Part shown: piece after piece, positions 45,348-54,491 of the stretch
Layout: the number at the start of each line of letters is the position of its first letter
How positions within the stretch are numbered: position 1 is the first letter of the stretch
Source: DASXVX01 sp036504075
Lineage (GTDB): Bacteria; Bacillota; Sulfobacillia; Symbiobacteriales; Symbiobacteriaceae
Assembly (NCBI GenBank): GCA_036504075.1
Contig: DASXVX010000010.1
Location: forward strand, 41,860 to 105,859
Direction: 5' to 3'
Length of the DNA: 64,000 nucleotides
Program-made: the position numbers and the translations under genes
Notes under the pieces: generated by a model
Databases searched by the model: none
What the model was told of the DNA's origin: nothing
The model's input: the letters and a program-made list of their open reading frames with translations, nothing else

Positions 45348-46418
45348 ATGGGAAAGCTCCATTACATTTGGTGGGGACCCTGCAACGAGAAGGCCAAAGG
45401 CCTGGCCACGCAGGGGCCGTTGAGCGCCGCCAGACAGTTGAAAGGCCATGAGATCTTCTTCTGGTGTAAGAGCGATGTGCGGGACGCTTTCGCAGAACTT
45501 CTGCCGGGAATCACGGTGAAAAGCTGCAGCAGCGTGCGGGGGATCGTCGGCGAGGACCTGTATGGAGCGGACACCGCGCTGTGCGACGATGCGCAGGGGG
45601 TCCTTGAGACCCTGAACACGTTGAAGGCACCGTCAGCCTGCAAAGATCTGGTCAGTCTGTTTATCCTCTTTGCCCAGGGCGGGTTGTATCTGGACACGAC
45701 ATCGACGGTCACCGACAGTTCGGCCTTGGCAATCGTGCTCAGCAACCCGCCCAAAGTCCCCACCGTACCCAGGGTCCTGCGTGATCCCAAGAGTCAGAGC
45801 AACCCGAGCAACTGGTGGTTCCATGCCGTCTTCCCGACGATCACGCTTAAGAATACTACGTTCCCCGACTCGGTCCAGATCATCACCCAGGTGGAGAAAT
45901 GCCCCGATTCGCTGCTGGTGCCGCTCATTGACGTATGGGCGATCTACGCCCCCGCCGGCCATGCGGCCGTCGGGCTCATGGCCAGGAGCTACGTGCGCCG
46001 CGCACAGGGCGTCGGCCTGTACCCGGGAATGCCCTTGATTTCGGGGTACAAGCGCGACGACTCAGCCAAGACCATGGAAGATCTGATCGGCCGGATCATC
46101 ATCCACGCGGCCTATGACGGCCTCTTCGTCATGCTCTTCGGCGGCGAGAAACCGCCAAAGAAAGACGCCGAGGTTGATCTGACCGGCATGACATGGGAAG
46201 GCAAGAAGGTCGGCGACTCCGACAACCCGCTGCGCATCAGTGTGGCGGCCCTGGGCATCGAAAAGACCTACCGGAACTCCTGGCGAGATAGGCCGCCGGT
46301 GCAGCCTTCAAGTTCTTCGAACACCATGTACTGGTTCGCCGGCGCCGCGGCACTGCTCATCGCGGGTGCCACGGTGGCATGGAAGCTGTACAAGTCTTCC
46401 CAGGGGGGAAAGGCATGA
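45348..46418 (+). CDS. Glycosyltransferase-like protein with C-terminal membrane anchor
   Basis: This encodes 356 residues. The opening LHYIWWGPCNEKAKG and GHEIFFWCKSDV match the start of OCH1/capsular and clostridial-toxin-like glycosyltransferases (usually IHYIWFG). The sugar-binding motif, normally GGLYLDTD, is GGLYLDTTSTV with Asp116 but Thr where the second Asp of DXD should be. A single hydrophobic helix near residues 325-345 (MYWFAGAAALLIAGATVAW) followed by lysines should anchor it with the catalytic part in the cytoplasm. ATGA overlap with the next gene. Activity is uncertain because of the altered DXD. Confidence 0.68.
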   Translation: MGKLHYIWWGPCNEKAKGLATQGPLSAARQLKGHEIFFWCKSDVRDAFAELLPGITVKSCSSVRGIVGEDLYGADTALCDDAQGVLETLNTLKAPSACKDLVSLFILFAQGGLYLDTTSTVTDSSALAIVLSNPPKVPTVPRVLRDPKSQSNPSNWWFHAVFPTITLKNTTFPDSVQIITQVEKCPDSLLVPLIDVWAIYAPAGHAAVGLMARSYVRRAQGVGLYPGMPLISGYKRDDSAKTMEDLIGRIIIHAAYDGLFVMLFGGEKPPKKDAEVDLTGMTWEGKKVGDSDNPLRISVAALGIEKTYRNSWRDRPPVQPSSSSNTMYWFAGAAALLIAGATVAWKLYKSSQGGKA

Positions 46419-49400
46419 ACTACCAGGATCTGCGAAATGCCCTCCCCATCCGGGACGGCCAGGTGATCATCGATCCGACGCTGGCGCCATCCGTTCGTGA
46501 GTTGCTGGCCGGCTGCTACAACAACCAGCCGGTTGTGATCGACCATGCCGTACCGGGGCCCGACGACGGCCGGAACGACACGGTGGTCATCGCCGGGCGC
46601 GCCAGTTTCCTGAACGTCGCAGAGCTGCCCGTGGTCGCGACGTTTTCGCTCGACGGTCAGGGAGCGGTCCAGGCCACGCTGCGGTACACACTGCTGGGCG
46701 ACAATCCCGGTGTCGACGCGTGGAAGTTCACCCGCAGTTTTCCGGACCTGCCCGTCATCTCGGGCGTGCTGCCGGCGTTCTACTCCCAGCCGCAGTCGCC
46801 GCTGGATGCCCTGAATCTGATCAATACGGAGCTCGTGGTCACAACCTACGCCCACAAAGATGAAGCCCGCGGCGCCGCTCTGGATGCCGGCATCAATCTG
46901 GTCGGTGACCTGAAGCCGAACGGCATTCTCGGCATGCTGGAGAGCACGCTGAGCGGGAAGACTTCGGTGCCTGTCAGCGGCACGATTCGGCTCCAGCAGC
47001 TAACGGCGGTCACCCTGCCGCTCAAACCCGAGCAGTTCCCCTGGGCGGACGGCGTGGCCGCCCCCGGCATCCGGCTGAAGGCCGATCTGGGACAGGTCCA
47101 GATGGGCAGCGCCGTCTTTGACGCCTTCTGGCGCATCTACAGTCCGATCACCGCCGCCTGGATGGATGAAAACGATACGTACGACATCGTGCAGGCCTAC
47201 ACAGGCACGCTGAACATTCCCAGTGCGCAAATCACCGCCGATCTGGCGGCCCTGATTTCGCCAGACGCGACGAGCGTCCTGCTCCGGGGCGACTATACCG
47301 GCATTCGCCTGGGGAAATTGGCCGACCTGGTCGACCTGTCCGGCTCCAGTGACCTGGTCAGCCACCTGCCCGACGAAATCAAGAAACTGGGCGATCAGCT
47401 TGGTAAGCTGGAGCTCATGACGACGGCCATCTTCCTCACCCGTGACGGTGGGCGGATTTCGGTAGTCGGTACGTACTTTACCGTCGGCATGCCCGAACTG
47501 AACTGGTCGATCTGGTCGGATCATTTCCAGGTCGATTCCATCGCCTGCGCCTTCGCCGTGCGCAATCCGTTCAGTGCCCCGACCGTCGGCGTCCGGGTCA
47601 TGGGCACGGTGGAGATTGAGGGCGTGCCGATCAACCTCTACGCGAGCAGCGACGAGGGCTTCACGGTCTATGCGGAGCTGGCTGAGCAGCAGACAATTCC
47701 CCTGCGGCAGTTGATGCAGACCTATGTACCGGGGATCCCGGCGCCGAGCGACCTGACCATCGATACCATGAATGTGCAGATCGCCCCGATGAAGTACTAC
47801 GCCATGTCCATGACCATGGCGGGACAACCGAACCCATGGGTGATCGACATCGGCATCATGGACCTGACGGTCAGTGACCTCATCTTCATGTTCGCCTACC
47901 CGCAGGGCGGTCCTGTCTCCGGTTCCTTCGGCGGCCGCGTCGCCTTCGGCGAGTATGCGATCCTTGACCTGCGCTATGACCTGCCCACGGACATCATGGT
48001 CCGTGGCACGTTCCCGACGATCCGACTCACCGAGTTGATCCGGCAGTTGCTGGGCACTCCCGACCTGGGTCTCCCCAGCGGTTTCGACCTGACCTTCGTC
48101 AACTCTTCGGTGCTGATTCAGAAGCAGGCCGACAACTACACCCTGCTCTTTGGCACCGAGCTCCAGAACTTCGGCCTCTTTGCGATGCAGGTCCGCAAGA
48201 CCAGTGGCACCGAGTGGGGCTTCGCCGCGGGCCTCGACCTGACAGCGGGCCTGGCTTCGAACCTGCCGGCCCTTGCCCCGGTGCAGTTCTTCGAGGACTT
48301 TTTCAAGCTGCAGAAGCTGATACTGGTCATCTCCACGATTGACGATGTCGGCTTCACGTTCCCTGACATGGCCCAGTTCAACAACCCGCAGATCGCCGGC
48401 GGCCGCCTCTCGCTGCCCGGCAAGGGTGGCGTGATCGCGGGCTTCAACTTCTTCGGCCAGTGGGTGATCAACACCGGGGACAAGCAGCAGAACCTTTTGA
48501 AGGAACTGCTCGGCCTCGACCCGACCCTGGGCATCACGCTGCAAGTCGGCACCGACCCGTCGAGCGATGCCCGCCTTTACGTCAGCTATGAGACCGATAT
48601 CGAGGGGATGCCGCTCGCCTGTAAGTTCGGCGGCCAGCTCAGCGCCGGCAGCATCGGCCTCTTCTTGGAGGGCTCCATGGGTGTGGCGATCCAGGGGCAG
48701 CGGCAGACCTTCGACGTGAAGCTGGATTTCGTCGAGAACGGCGCCTTCATCGCCGCCACCATGCAGGGCCACACGCCGGTCAGCATCAGCATCGAAGACG
48801 TGGAGGTCTTCAAACTCGGCAACCTGGCCCTCGCCATCGGCTGCGACTGGGAGGGCATCCCCAGCCTCGGCGTGGCCGGTACGATCTCCATGGCCACATT
48901 CAGCTCGTCCCTGGCGGTCTTCTTCGACTCGGTCGAGCCGCAGAAGTCGATGGTGGCGGGGTCGCTCAGCGATCTCTCGCTCAAGGACATCGTCGATACA
49001 TTGGCCGGTAGCGTGATCCCGTCGGAGATCGATGGGGTCCTCAAAAACGTGGCCATCGAAGGCACCCGCCCGTTTGAGATTCCGGCTGCCCTGGCCGGCG
49101 ACCTGGACCAGCTGAATATCGCCAAGCTCGCCGCCGCCTTCGCCGCGAAGGGTGTGACCATTCCCTCCTCGCTGGAGCAGGTCTTCTTCATTGTGGCCGA
49201 AAAGGGCTCCCGCTGGTTCCTGACCGATCAGAAGAACCGGATGCTGCACTACGAATTGCAGAAGCAGGGCGACACGATTCTCGTCAAGCTGGACGCCCAG
49301 CTATACTGCGCGCCGCAGAAGACCCAGATCGGGTCGCTGCCGCCCTATGACATGGGCTTCTTCATCAACGGCGCCCTGAATCTGTTCGGCCTTAAGGCTT

Positions 49401-50179
49401 CGGCCACCATCACGGTCAACCCGAACCAGGGCATTGCGGTCGATGCGGAGATGGATAAGATCGTCATCGGCAGCGAGAAGCTGTTCGCCATCAAGGCGGC
49501 GAAGGGCGATGGCGGCCCGCGGATCTCCGCCGCCACCTTCACCCAGCCGAGCCTGCCCGACGAGCAGTTCCGGCCGCCACACTTCTACATCAACGGCGAG
49601 ATCGATCTGCTTGGCCTCAGCCGCATCACGTATGCCGTACTGACCACCAGCGGCGTGGAGTTCGATCTGAAGGGCGACATGTCCCCGTTCCTCTACCTGG
49701 ATGTCCACGGCCGTCTGAAGGGCCTGACCGATATGGGTATCGGCGGCGCCATTCGCATTGGCCTGGGCACCATCGACCTGGGGCCGCTGGGGAAGATCGA
49801 GATCAACACCGGCGTCACCGGCAAGATCAATATCTCGGTGGATGGCGACAAGATCTCGGCCAGCGTGGCCGCCGGCTTCCAGTTCGCCGGCCAGGGCTTT
49901 GACGTCGGCTTCGACCTGGATATCACGACCGATGCGCTCCTGAACGTGGCGGAAACGGCTTTGGAAGCGGTCAAGAAGGTCCTGCTGGAGTTCCTGAAGG
50001 ATGCGGCCAAGTGGGCCGAACTCGTGGCGCAGAAGGTGATCCAGGGCGTCGAGGACATGGTAAAGGTCCTGCAGGAGCAGTTCGGCAAGACCCTGGAAGA
50101 GGCCCAGAAGATTGCCGATGAGGCATGGGGGTTGATCAAGAAGGCGTGCGCCGTTACATCCGCAGCCCAGTACCTGTAA
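46415..50179 (+). CDS. Giant beta-rich protein of the isoprenoid/TULIP operon (1,254 aa)
   Basis: This encodes 1,254 residues without signal peptide. Almost the entire length is repeating beta structure, with similar units such as GFFINGALNLFGLKASATIT and HFYINGEIDLLGLSRITYAV about 85 residues apart, and repeated ELPVVATFSLDG-like pairs at the N-terminus. The last 80 residues are amphipathic helix or coiled coil (LLEFLKDAAKWAELVAQKVI, EDMVKVLQEQFGKTLEEAQK). Such a chain could form a long groove or tube, but no family is recognised. The ATG at 46415 after GGGGGGAAAGG is used; the longer frame is not supported. Confidence 0.8.
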   Translation: MNYQDLRNALPIRDGQVIIDPTLAPSVRELLAGCYNNQPVVIDHAVPGPDDGRNDTVVIAGRASFLNVAELPVVATFSLDGQGAVQATLRYTLLGDNPGVDAWKFTRSFPDLPVISGVLPAFYSQPQSPLDALNLINTELVVTTYAHKDEARGAALDAGINLVGDLKPNGILGMLESTLSGKTSVPVSGTIRLQQLTAVTLPLKPEQFPWADGVAAPGIRLKADLGQVQMGSAVFDAFWRIYSPITAAWMDENDTYDIVQAYTGTLNIPSAQITADLAALISPDATSVLLRGDYTGIRLGKLADLVDLSGSSDLVSHLPDEIKKLGDQLGKLELMTTAIFLTRDGGRISVVGTYFTVGMPELNWSIWSDHFQVDSIACAFAVRNPFSAPTVGVRVMGTVEIEGVPINLYASSDEGFTVYAELAEQQTIPLRQLMQTYVPGIPAPSDLTIDTMNVQIAPMKYYAMSMTMAGQPNPWVIDIGIMDLTVSDLIFMFAYPQGGPVSGSFGGRVAFGEYAILDLRYDLPTDIMVRGTFPTIRLTELIRQLLGTPDLGLPSGFDLTFVNSSVLIQKQADNYTLLFGTELQNFGLFAMQVRKTSGTEWGFAAGLDLTAGLASNLPALAPVQFFEDFFKLQKLILVISTIDDVGFTFPDMAQFNNPQIAGGRLSLPGKGGVIAGFNFFGQWVINTGDKQQNLLKELLGLDPTLGITLQVGTDPSSDARLYVSYETDIEGMPLACKFGGQLSAGSIGLFLEGSMGVAIQGQRQTFDVKLDFVENGAFIAATMQGHTPVSISIEDVEVFKLGNLALAIGCDWEGIPSLGVAGTISMATFSSSLAVFFDSVEPQKSMVAGSLSDLSLKDIVDTLAGSVIPSEIDGVLKNVAIEGTRPFEIPAALAGDLDQLNIAKLAAAFAAKGVTIPSSLEQVFFIVAEKGSRWFLTDQKNRMLHYELQKQGDTILVKLDAQLYCAPQKTQIGSLPPYDMGFFINGALNLFGLKASATITVNPNQGIAVDAEMDKIVIGSEKLFAIKAAKGDGGPRISAATFTQPSLPDEQFRPPHFYINGEIDLLGLSRITYAVLTTSGVEFDLKGDMSPFLYLDVHGRLKGLTDMGIGGAIRIGLGTIDLGPLGKIEINTGVTGKINISVDGDKISASVAAGFQFAGQGFDVGFDLDITTDALLNVAETALEAVKKVLLEFLKDAAKWAELVAQKVIQGVEDMVKVLQEQFGKTLEEAQKIADEAWGLIKKACAVTSAAQYL

Positions 50180-50208
50180 GCACTTTGGCAGCAGCGAGGT
50201 GACAGTGG

Positions 50209-51729
50209 ATGCAGCAGACGATGCAGCAGCATGCGGGTCTTGTGGACGCGTTGGCCGCCTGGCGGGAGGCGATCGGCCCCGAGCACGTGCTCACAGAGGG
50301 GACCCGCCTGGGGCGGGCCCAGCAGACCACCTTTGCTACCTGGCAACGGAGCCCGGCCTTGTTGGAACCGGCCGACCGGGAGGAGGTCTCGGCCTGCCTG
50401 CGAATCGCACAGCGGTGCCGGGTACCGGTCTATCCCGTCTCCGGCGGGAAGAACTACGGTTATGGCTCCCGGGTCTGCCCGCAGGATGGCACGGTCCTGC
50501 TGTCCCTGGCCAGGCTCAATCGAATCGTGGCCTTCAGCGAGGAACTGGCGTACGTGACGGTGGAGCCGGGGGTCACCTTCCGCATGTTGGCGGAGTTTCT
50601 CTGCCGGCAAGACTCCCGGCTCATGCCGCCTGTAACCGGCACCACCGCTGATGCCTCGCTGACCGGGCTCGTGGTCGAGCGCGGGCTCGGCAAGGGACCC
50701 TATGAGGATATGGCCGCCCATACCTGTGGCTACGAGGTGGTCCTGCCGACCGGCGAGACCGTCTGCACCGGCTTTGCCGCCTTGCCGGGTGCCGCAGCCG
50801 CACCCCTGCGCATGCATGGGCCGGGTCCGTCGCTGCAAGGGTTGTTCGGCCAAAGCAATCTGGGCGTGGTGACGCGCCTCACGCTCTGGTTGGAGCCGGC
50901 ACCGGCCCTGCGGCAGCGGGCCTTCTTCCTGATCCCTGAGGCTGCTGATCTGCCGCCGGTGATCGACGCCCTGCGGAACTTGCTCCTGCGCTGTGGGGGC
51001 CTGCAAGCCGAAGTGATCAACGATTATCGCGTGACGGCCATGAGCCGGCAGTTTCCGTTTGATCTCTTCACCGGTGAGGCGGCGCTGCCGCGGGAGTGGA
51101 TGCGCGCCACCCAGGGCGACGGTTACGGGCGCTGGGTCGCCGGCCTCTTTCTGTGGGCCGGCGACGAGGCGGAGCTGGACTGGCGACGGCGCCGGCTGAC
51201 CGCGGCGCTCGCGGGGCTGTCCGGACAACTGATACTGGAGGAGCCGGCGCGGTACGACCCGTACGATGCGCCGAACGGCATGCGCAGTACCTATTGGCGT
51301 AAGCGCATGGCACCGCCGCCCGACCCGGACCCGGATCGCGACCGCTGCGGCCTCATCTGGACCGCACCGGTGCTGCCGCTTCTGGGGCCGGAGGTTTCCG
51401 GGGCCCTGGAGGAGATCGAAGCGGTGGTGCTCGGCTTTGGGTTCGAGCCGTCCATCGCCCTGCGACTGGTGGGCGGGCGGGCCGCCCAGGCGGTGGTCGC
51501 CCTGGTCTACGACCGGGACGTGCCAGGCGCCGATGCGCGGGCCGCGGCCTGCCACGCCGCGATTCGGTCGACGACAGCGCAGCGCGGCATCTACCCGTAC
51601 CGCCTGGGGATCCTGGACATGGCGGAGCCGCCCGTGGGGGCGGCGCAGACCGCGGCGCTGCTGGCCTCACTCAAGCGGCTGGTGGACCCACAGGGAGTGC
51701 TGGCCCCGGGCCGCTACATCCGTTCTTGA
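50209..51729 (+). CDS. FAD-linked oxidase of the vanillyl-alcohol oxidase / p-cresol methylhydroxylase family
   Basis: This encodes 506 residues. The PCMH-type FAD domain spans about 55-235, with PVYPVSGGKNYGYGSRVCPQ (diphosphate-binding loop), YVTVEPGVTFRMLAEFL, the GLVVERGLGKGPYEDM stretch, CGYEVVLPTGETVCTGF and LQGLFGQSNLGVVTRLTLWL. The substrate domain follows. Relatives oxidise 4-alkylphenols, vanillyl alcohol or aminoethers; here the isoprenoid neighbours suggest a prenylated phenol/quinone or allylic alcohol as substrate. Start 7 bases after GAGGTG. It is followed by the last operon gene after 18 bases. Confidence 0.88.
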   Translation: MQQTMQQHAGLVDALAAWREAIGPEHVLTEGTRLGRAQQTTFATWQRSPALLEPADREEVSACLRIAQRCRVPVYPVSGGKNYGYGSRVCPQDGTVLLSLARLNRIVAFSEELAYVTVEPGVTFRMLAEFLCRQDSRLMPPVTGTTADASLTGLVVERGLGKGPYEDMAAHTCGYEVVLPTGETVCTGFAALPGAAAAPLRMHGPGPSLQGLFGQSNLGVVTRLTLWLEPAPALRQRAFFLIPEAADLPPVIDALRNLLLRCGGLQAEVINDYRVTAMSRQFPFDLFTGEAALPREWMRATQGDGYGRWVAGLFLWAGDEAELDWRRRRLTAALAGLSGQLILEEPARYDPYDAPNGMRSTYWRKRMAPPPDPDPDRDRCGLIWTAPVLPLLGPEVSGALEEIEAVVLGFGFEPSIALRLVGGRAAQAVVALVYDRDVPGADARAAACHAAIRSTTAQRGIYPYRLGILDMAEPPVGAAQTAALLASLKRLVDPQGVLAPGRYIRS

Positions 51730-51747
51730 TGGGGAGCTGTGGCAAGG

Positions 51748-52737
51748 ATGACGGACGGCGGCTTTGACAGCCCCCTGCGTATCAGGCTGCGCACGGAGTT
51801 TTCCCAGATCGGGTTCGGTGCGGTCGCGGTCGGACCTGAGGTGGCTGCGCTCCGGGCGACCATGAATGCCCGGCTGATGGCTTTGGCGGCAGTGCTGCCA
51901 CCCCGGCTGGCGGCCGAAGCCCGGGCGACCCTGCAAGGCTATTCGGGCGGTGACGGCGACTTCTTCCGGCTGTTCTACGTGCCGATCTGGTCCTTTTTGC
52001 ACTGGCTGCCGGCGGTGGGGCGGGGTGTGGCTCCGGATCCGAAGGTGACCGAGGCTGCCCGGGAAGCGCACGGGCTCTCCCTGTTCCTGCACTTGTGGGA
52101 TGATCACCTTTGCGACGGGCAGCTGGCCACGGACCTGCTCCGGCTGCATCTGCGGACCACCGCCTGGCATCGGTTCAGCTCTCTAAGCGAAGAGCTGGGC
52201 CGGCGCGTCGGTGTTGGGCACGGCGTGGTGGAGACGCATGTGGCTGACTACCTCGACTCATTGCACCACCCGGCGCCCGTGACGGATGTAGGGGCCTACA
52301 GCCGTCAGTTCTGCCGGCAAATCGGCATCTGGACGCTGACGCCGCGTCTGCTCGGTCAGGCGGTGGGGGGGCCGGAAATCGCCGCGGCTGCGGTGCAGTG
52401 CATCGTCAGTTTTGCCGTAGCCTGGCGCCTGTTGGACGATATCCAGGACATCCACCAGGACGTGATGGAAGGCAAGCAGACCGCGGTCTGGCTCGAACTG
52501 GACGACACCGGCCGGCGGTGCTGGAGTGCCTGCCGGGCCGCGTCGGGCGCCGCCGGGCAGCTTGATCCGGCAACTTGGTCTGAGCTGGCTGCGGTCGTCC
52601 GCGAATCGGGGTGTCTGCAGCGGCTGCTGGGACATGTGGCCGGCCACCTGCGAAGCGCCGCTGCGACCGCAGCGGCGCAGGGGTGGGGGGGAATGGCGTC
52701 AGAACTGGAGCAGTGCCGGCTGGGGCTGCCTCGATAA
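51748..52737 (+). CDS. Isoprenoid-synthase-fold protein (terpene synthase / prenyltransferase-like)
   Basis: This encodes 329 residues, all-helical. Two aspartate-rich motifs lie as in class I isoprenoid synthases: LWDDHLCDG with Asp118, Asp119 and Asp123, and WRLLDDIQDIHQDVMEGKQT with Asp230, Asp231 and Asp234. It differs from the canonical prenyl synthase in the same operon: the FARM region is not DDxxD and the Arg pair after it is absent, so it may be a cyclase or a head-to-head/transfer enzyme rather than a chain elongator. Last gene before a strong terminator. Product unknown. Confidence 0.75.
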   Translation: MTDGGFDSPLRIRLRTEFSQIGFGAVAVGPEVAALRATMNARLMALAAVLPPRLAAEARATLQGYSGGDGDFFRLFYVPIWSFLHWLPAVGRGVAPDPKVTEAAREAHGLSLFLHLWDDHLCDGQLATDLLRLHLRTTAWHRFSSLSEELGRRVGVGHGVVETHVADYLDSLHHPAPVTDVGAYSRQFCRQIGIWTLTPRLLGQAVGGPEIAAAAVQCIVSFAVAWRLLDDIQDIHQDVMEGKQTAVWLELDDTGRRCWSACRAASGAAGQLDPATWSELAAVVRESGCLQRLLGHVAGHLRSAAATAAAQGWGGMASELEQCRLGLPR

Positions 52738-52750
52738 GGACGGCCTCGGC

Positions 52751-52802
52751 AGCCAATGAAACAACGGCAAGCCCAAACGGGCCTGCCGTTGTTTCATTGG
52801 CT
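52751..52802 (+). terminator. Very strong terminator ending the giant operon
   Basis: A 24-bp stem with one G-T mismatch: AGCCAATGAAACAACGGCAA and GCCC pair with the complement across a 4-base AAAC loop. It begins 13 bases after the last stop codon. The stem length is well beyond that of ordinary terminators and could also protect the transcript end. Confidence 0.85.
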
Positions 52803-52981
52803 GCCGTTCACCCTCCAGCTAATATTACGACTTATACATATTATAAGGGAGGATTATATAAAGTGATTGTCCAATATCTATGGCAACCCAGACCGGGAGG
52901 CGGGGTCTTGAATCACCAATCTGGGGTTGGCTGGCGCCGAGAGATTCCAAAGTTGACTGAGGGAGAAAGGGGAAGGTACTG
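52803..52981 (+). promoter_or_regulatory. AT-rich leader and promoter region of the MHS transporter gene
   Basis: About 180 bases without a gene. An AT-rich patch (52820-52865), with GGGAGGATTATAT inside, stands out from the GC-rich surroundings and probably holds the promoter. I see no riboswitch pattern. Confidence 0.4.
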
Positions 52982-54346
<1,365 letters not shown>

Positions 54347-54365
54347 TCCGGGAGGCTGATGACCG

Positions 54366-54391
54366 GGCCGGTCCCAGGACCGCGCAACACA
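54366..54391 (+). repeat. Degenerate tRNA-Val 3'-end scar F
   Basis: GGCCGGTCCCAGGACCGCGC followed by AACACATAAAAACG resembles the tRNA-Val tail plus the spacer seen after scar C (ACCATAAAAACG), with several changes. Weak on its own; included because of position and because a terminator follows. Confidence 0.4.
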
Positions 54392-54392
54392 T

Positions 54393-54426
54393 AAAAACGG
54401 CGAGCCAATGCGGGCTGGCCGTTTTT
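54393..54426 (+). terminator. Terminator of the MHS transporter gene
   Basis: AAAAACGGCGAGCC pairs with GGCTGGCCGTTTTT with one mismatch and a short loop, followed by TTTTTG. Confidence 0.8.
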
Positions 54427-54491
54427 GTTTCCGGAAATTATGGTACATAATTAGAACAGGACGCAACGTCCGCCGGAAAGGAGCCAACGGA

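Noticed and set aside
45348..46418. A large clostridial glucosylating toxin
   Set aside because: It has only the N-terminal glycosyltransferase resemblance, a degenerate DXD, no autoprotease and no translocation or repeat domain.
26593..52737. A clostridial neurotoxin-type (OrfX/P47) locus
   Set aside because: There is no toxin light chain, no HExxH zinc protease and no NTNH-like protein; only the fold type of the small proteins is reminiscent.
37163..52802. A prophage or ICE
   Set aside because: No integrase, terminase, capsid, relaxase or type IV secretion gene is visible, despite the att-like scars.
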